Both the position numbers and the translations under genes were made by a program. A stretch of 26,245 bases of DNA. Origin: an uncultured Anaerotruncus sp. GTDB lineage: Bacteria; Bacillota; Clostridia; Oscillospirales; CAG-272. Where the stretch lies: assembly GCA_905210995.1 (NCBI GenBank), contig CAJLZE010000030.1:1-26245 (forward strand), given 5' to 3'. The notes beneath the pieces are model-generated. The model was given only the letters and a program-made list of their open reading frames with translations. It did no database searches and was not told the origin of the DNA. The first letter of the stretch is position 1. Each line of letters starts with the position of its first letter. This document shows positions 23,409 to 26,245 of the stretch, one piece after another.

Positions 23409-24503
23409 ATGGCTGACGATAAAATATTACAGTATAAATGCCCGTGCTGCGGCGGGACCATCGAATTCGACAGCAAACTGCAGAAGCTGCGCTGCCCGTA
23501 TTGCGACACGGAATTCGACGCGGATACGCTGCGCGGCTTTGACGACGGGTTGAAATCCACCGCCGACAACACACCCGAGTGGGATCCCTACGGCGAGGAC
23601 AGCGGTAACGGGAACTGGCGCGAGGGAGAAACGGACGGAATGGTCTCATACGTATGCAAATCCTGCGGCGGTGAGGTCATAGGTGACAAAAACACCGCGG
23701 CGACCGTATGCCCTTTCTGCGGCAACAATGTCATAGTCACACAGCAATTCAGCGGAACGCTGCGTCCCGACTACGTGATACCGTTCAAGATCGACAAGGA
23801 GGGCGCCAAGACCGCGCTCAAAAACTTTATGAAAGGCAAAAAGCTGCTGCCCGATTCGTTTACCGATGAAAACCGCATCGACAGCATACAGGGCATTTAT
23901 GTTCCCTTCTGGCTTTTCGATGCCGATGCCGACGCCTCGCTGAGCTTCCGTGCCACACAGGTGAGCTGCTGGTCGGACAGCAATTACGACTACACGCGCA
24001 CCTCATATTATCAGGTGCTGAGAGCCGGTAAAATCGCCTTCGACCGCGTCCCGGTGGACGGCTCAAAGAAAATGGACGACACCTACATGGAGGCAATAGA
24101 GCCTTACAACTATGCCGATCTTGAGGACTTCGGCACGCCATACCTTGCCGGATATCTTGCCGACAGATATGACGTTGACGCCGATGCAAGCACGCCGAGA
24201 GCGAACGAACGCATAAAAAACAGCACCGCTGCGGCTTTCAGGGCGACCGTGCACGGCTATGCAAGCTGCACACCCACCGGGTCGAACATAAATCTTTCAA
24301 ACAGAAACATCAGATACGCTCTTCTTCCCGTATGGCTGCTCAACACAAAATACCGTGACGAGATGTACACCTTTGCCATGAACGGGCAGACCGGCAAGTT
24401 CATCGGCAAGCTGCCGGTCGATCGTTCAAAGTACTGGAAGTACTGGGGCATCGTATTCGGCATTGCGGCGGCTATCGGGATCGCGCTTGCGTTCCTGCTG
24501 TAA
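23409..24503 (+). CDS. Double zinc-ribbon protein with C-terminal membrane helix
   Basis: A 364-residue protein. Two zinc ribbons are visible: CPCC (11-14) with CPYC (29-32), and CKSC (83-86) with CPFC (101-104). A conserved middle follows (YVIPFKIDKEGAKTALKNFM, GIYVPFWLFDADADASLSFR, LLPVWLLNTKYRDEMYTFAMNGQTGKFIG), then one C-terminal helix (about 346-363). The pattern matches a widespread Firmicutes family that databases often mislabel as helicase or replication factor Y; function is unknown. The topology suggests a tail-anchored protein with the ribbons in the cytosol. The start at 23409 has AAAGGAG 8 bases upstream and sits just past the promoter; an upstream in-frame ATG at 23172 lies before that promoter. 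It is co-transcribed with the TPM gene 14 bases downstream. Confidence 0.85.
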   Translation: MADDKILQYKCPCCGGTIEFDSKLQKLRCPYCDTEFDADTLRGFDDGLKSTADNTPEWDPYGEDSGNGNWREGETDGMVSYVCKSCGGEVIGDKNTAATVCPFCGNNVIVTQQFSGTLRPDYVIPFKIDKEGAKTALKNFMKGKKLLPDSFTDENRIDSIQGIYVPFWLFDADADASLSFRATQVSCWSDSNYDYTRTSYYQVLRAGKIAFDRVPVDGSKKMDDTYMEAIEPYNYADLEDFGTPYLAGYLADRYDVDADASTPRANERIKNSTAAAFRATVHGYASCTPTGSNINLSNRNIRYALLPVWLLNTKYRDEMYTFAMNGQTGKFIGKLPVDRSKYWKYWGIVFGIAAAIGIALAFLL

Positions 24504-24517
24504 AGGAGGCGACAAAA

Positions 24518-25495
24518 ATGAAGATCGGAAAGAACATATTCGCTCCCCGCATCCTTGCAGTCATCACGGCTCTGCTGCTCGCATGCCTCTGTGTTATACC
24601 CGCAGGTGCAACGCAGAAGTACAAATGGGTCGATGACAGAAACGATCTCATCGGCGAGAACTGCGAAAAGGAAATAGAAGCTTCGTTTGAGTACATAAAG
24701 AATACCTACGATTACAATGTTTATTTCGCCACCGTTTACTCTCTGGGTTCAAAAACTGCAACGGAATACGCAGATGACCTTTACGACAGTCTCTTCCCCA
24801 TCAATTCGACCGGCATTCTCATGCTTGTGAGCATGGAGGAACGCGACTATGCATTTTCAACGAGCGGCGCAGCGATAGACCTCTTCAACACCGACTCGAG
24901 GCTGATTAATCTTGAGCTTGCCGTTGTTGCACTTCTGCGCGTCAATGATTTTGAAGGTGCGGCAAAGACGTTTGCACATCTGACACAAAGCTGCCTTGAA
25001 GCCGTCAGACGCTACGAGCAGGACAAGGATGATATCCCGAACGCGTGGATGAACAGCTACTGCGAAACGATAGACGACTACTGGGTAAAGCGCAAGATGC
25101 CGGAAGAATACAATTCCGTTTCGCTGCGCGGAATTATAAAAGCACTTTCCGAAAGTCACGAGAACACCGGCGGCATCTATGATTACGGCAGAGACTATCT
25201 CAAACGCTGCGCGTCAAGATTTCTGATAGCGCTTGCGGTCGCTGCTGTCGTCGCCTTCATATGGGTCGGCGTAATGAAATCAAAGATGAACACCGCAAGG
25301 CGGCAGAATGCGGCATCGAACTATGTGCGACCGGACAGCTTCAAGCTGACGCAAAGCTCGGATCTGTTCCTGTACAGCACCGTCTCAAGGACGGCACGCG
25401 CAAGGGATGATTCAAGCGGAAGCGGCGGCGGTGGCGGCGGAAGCCACACAAGTTCGTCCGGCGGGTCGCACGGCGGTTCAAGCGGAAAATTCTGA
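24518..25495 (+). CDS. TPM-domain membrane protein
   Basis: A 325-residue envelope protein. The signal peptide (1-31) ends at about AGA. It is followed by a TPM/Psb32/MOLO-type domain (about 37-167, with YNVYFATVYSLG and GILMLVSMEERDYAFSTSG), a linker, one membrane helix (about 234-253) and a Gly/Ser/His-rich tail (298-323). TPM domains have been linked to phosphatase activity, photosystem II repair in plants and receptor accessory roles, but the bacterial function is unclear. The glycine-rich tail is typical of bacterial family members. The start has AAAGGAGG upstream and the gene follows the zinc-ribbon gene by 14 bases, so the two proteins probably work together at the membrane. Confidence 0.88.
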   Translation: MKIGKNIFAPRILAVITALLLACLCVIPAGATQKYKWVDDRNDLIGENCEKEIEASFEYIKNTYDYNVYFATVYSLGSKTATEYADDLYDSLFPINSTGILMLVSMEERDYAFSTSGAAIDLFNTDSRLINLELAVVALLRVNDFEGAAKTFAHLTQSCLEAVRRYEQDKDDIPNAWMNSYCETIDDYWVKRKMPEEYNSVSLRGIIKALSESHENTGGIYDYGRDYLKRCASRFLIALAVAAVVAFIWVGVMKSKMNTARRQNAASNYVRPDSFKLTQSSDLFLYSTVSRTARARDDSSGSGGGGGGSHTSSSGGSHGGSSGKF

Positions 25496-25513
25496 GTAAC
25501 GCCCATATGACCG

Positions 25514-25564
25514 AAACAGGGTATGCGCGAGCCTTAAGGCTCCGCATACCCTGTTTTTTTATTT
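25514..25564 (+). terminator. Terminator after the TPM gene
   Basis: AACAGGGTATGCG pairs with CGCATACCCTGTT, continued by GAGCC/GGCTC around a TTAA loop with one bulge, followed by a run of at least eight T. It lies between the convergent TPM and CarD-like genes. On the opposite strand the U-run is short, so it mainly serves the plus strand. Confidence 0.88.
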
Positions 25565-25574
25565 ATATGTTTTT

Positions 25575-26090
25575 TCAGGCTCTTTCCGGCTTTTTGCCGA
25601 GCATGACGGATATTCTCTCGTCAAGCTCGCCGCGCGATATTCCGAGTACCTCGGAAAGCTCGCCGAGCAAACAGCAATAAGCCGAATGTTCAAAGTCGAT
25701 ATCAAGGTCGGGGAGCCTGCGGCGCGTGCGGCTGAATTCCTCACGGCGGCGGCGTACCGCTTTTACGATTCGCACATAATTGACGGGATCGGTCGTGCGA
25801 AGTGCCTCACGATACACATCGCGCCGCGATCTTTCATTATCGACGGTTATCGCGGCAATGTCCGAGATGCGGGCAAGCAGTTCTCCGGCTTTTTCTCTCG
25901 AAAGAAGCGGTCTCATCACCACATTTTCGTTTGTCACCGGCGTGTATATCACACTGTTCGCCTGGTCATACAACGGCTTGAGGACATAGTATTCCCTGTC
26001 ATCCCCGGCATCATAGGGAGAGCGACTCATACCGTCAACACGGCAGACTCCGTTCGTTCCGTATACGATCAAATCCCCGATCTCAAACAT
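25575..26090 (-). CDS. CarD/CdnL-family transcriptional regulator
   Basis: A 171-residue protein with an N-terminal CarD/TRCF-type RNA-polymerase-interacting domain (about 1-60, starting MFEIGDLIVYGTNGVCRV, with YYVLKPLYDQANSVIYTPV). A helical C-terminal domain follows (about 65-165) with basic patches RRRREEFSRTRRR. CarD proteins bind the beta subunit and adjust open-complex stability at many promoters. Length and order are typical of the family. GGAAGGAG precedes the ATG. It has a perfect consensus promoter of its own and appears to be transcribed alone. Confidence 0.92.
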   Translation of the reverse strand: MFEIGDLIVYGTNGVCRVDGMSRSPYDAGDDREYYVLKPLYDQANSVIYTPVTNENVVMRPLLSREKAGELLARISDIAAITVDNERSRRDVYREALRTTDPVNYVRIVKAVRRRREEFSRTRRRLPDLDIDFEHSAYCCLLGELSEVLGISRGELDERISVMLGKKPERA

Positions 26091-26136
26091 AATTACGCTC
26101 CTTCCGAATTTAATATCTTATTTCCTTCATACATAT

Positions 26137-26165
26137 ATTATACACCGAATTACGCGGTTTGTCAA
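26137..26165 (-). promoter_or_regulatory. Perfect consensus promoter of the CarD-like gene
   Basis: On the minus strand TTGACA (26160-26165), exactly 17 spacer bases and TATAAT (26137-26142), 47 bases upstream of the CarD-like start. Confidence 0.85.
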
Positions 26166-26171
26166 ATAATT

Positions 26172-26245
26172 TTATTCATTATTGCCGAACATTCCGAAAA
26201 ACTGACGCGATATATTCAAAATACCGGCTGCGCAGCACGGCGCAG
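26172..26245 (-). CDS. Possible C-terminal end of a further gene
   Basis: One minus-strand frame is open from the window edge to TAA at 26172-26174 and would give the C-terminus NISRQFFGMFGNNE. It stops just upstream of the CarD promoter, a plausible place for a gene end. About 24 codons are too few to identify anything, and another frame is open over almost the same length. Confidence 0.3.
   Translation of the reverse strand, partial: APCCAAGILNISRQFFGMFGNNE

Noticed and set aside
25413..25489. Gly/Ser codon repeats at the end of the TPM gene as a DNA repeat
   Set aside because: The low complexity is explained by the glycine-rich protein tail common in TPM proteins.

Overview
The window looks like a chromosomal segment of a Gram-positive, low-to-mid GC Clostridia bacterium, probably an uncultured gut-type Oscillospirales/Ruminococcaceae relative. 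The evidence is strong AGGAGG-type ribosome binding sites, consensus sigma-A promoters, a CdaR/PucR-type regulator next to ftsEX, the greA-lysS pair, a CarD regulator and a lipobox lipoprotein. The taxonomy is inference. No tRNA, rRNA, CRISPR array, insertion sequence or phage gene was seen. It is core chromosome with some accessory cassettes.

Left part (1-5677, all minus strand). purB (adenylosuccinate lyase, C-terminus cut by the window edge) lies behind a transglutaminase-like lipoprotein, with one promoter upstream of both. Next come an XRE-family regulator fused to a six-helix membrane domain, with a candidate operator over its promoter, and a two-gene cassette of an alpha/beta hydrolase coupled by TAATG to a cytidine-deaminase/GNAT acetyltransferase fusion.

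Centre-left (5776-13809, minus). One long apparent operon reads CdaR-like regulator, ftsE, ftsX, a coiled-coil M23 peptidase, an S41 C-terminal processing protease, greA, lysS, then a terminator. FtsEX should gate the M23 hydrolase at the cell envelope, and the S41 protease is a plausible partner that trims or removes it. LysS carries an extra C-terminal MetRS/Trbp111-type tRNA-binding domain.

Centre (13987-17200). rsmE (minus) and an unrecognised membrane-anchored protein plus an EamA permease (plus) are divergently transcribed from two strong promoters. They are followed by a small XRE repressor-like gene with a long structured leader. The leader has a perfect TTGACA-17-TATAAT promoter with a dyad in the spacer, a hairpin, and a possible 27-codon TTG-initiated ORF.

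Right part (17254-26245). A four-gene minus-strand operon encodes a Gld-like ABC system (ATPase, ABC-2 permease, GldG-like auxiliary protein, DUF4340-like protein). Divergent to it is a plus-strand pair of a double zinc-ribbon membrane protein and a TPM-domain membrane protein, ending in a strong terminator. The last complete gene is a CarD-family RNA polymerase-binding regulator (minus) with a perfect consensus promoter.

The most interesting items are the FtsEX-M23-S41 envelope module under a CdaR-like gene, the LysRS and deaminase-acetyltransferase fusions, the Gld-like ABC operon in a presumed non-glider, and the leader of the small XRE gene.
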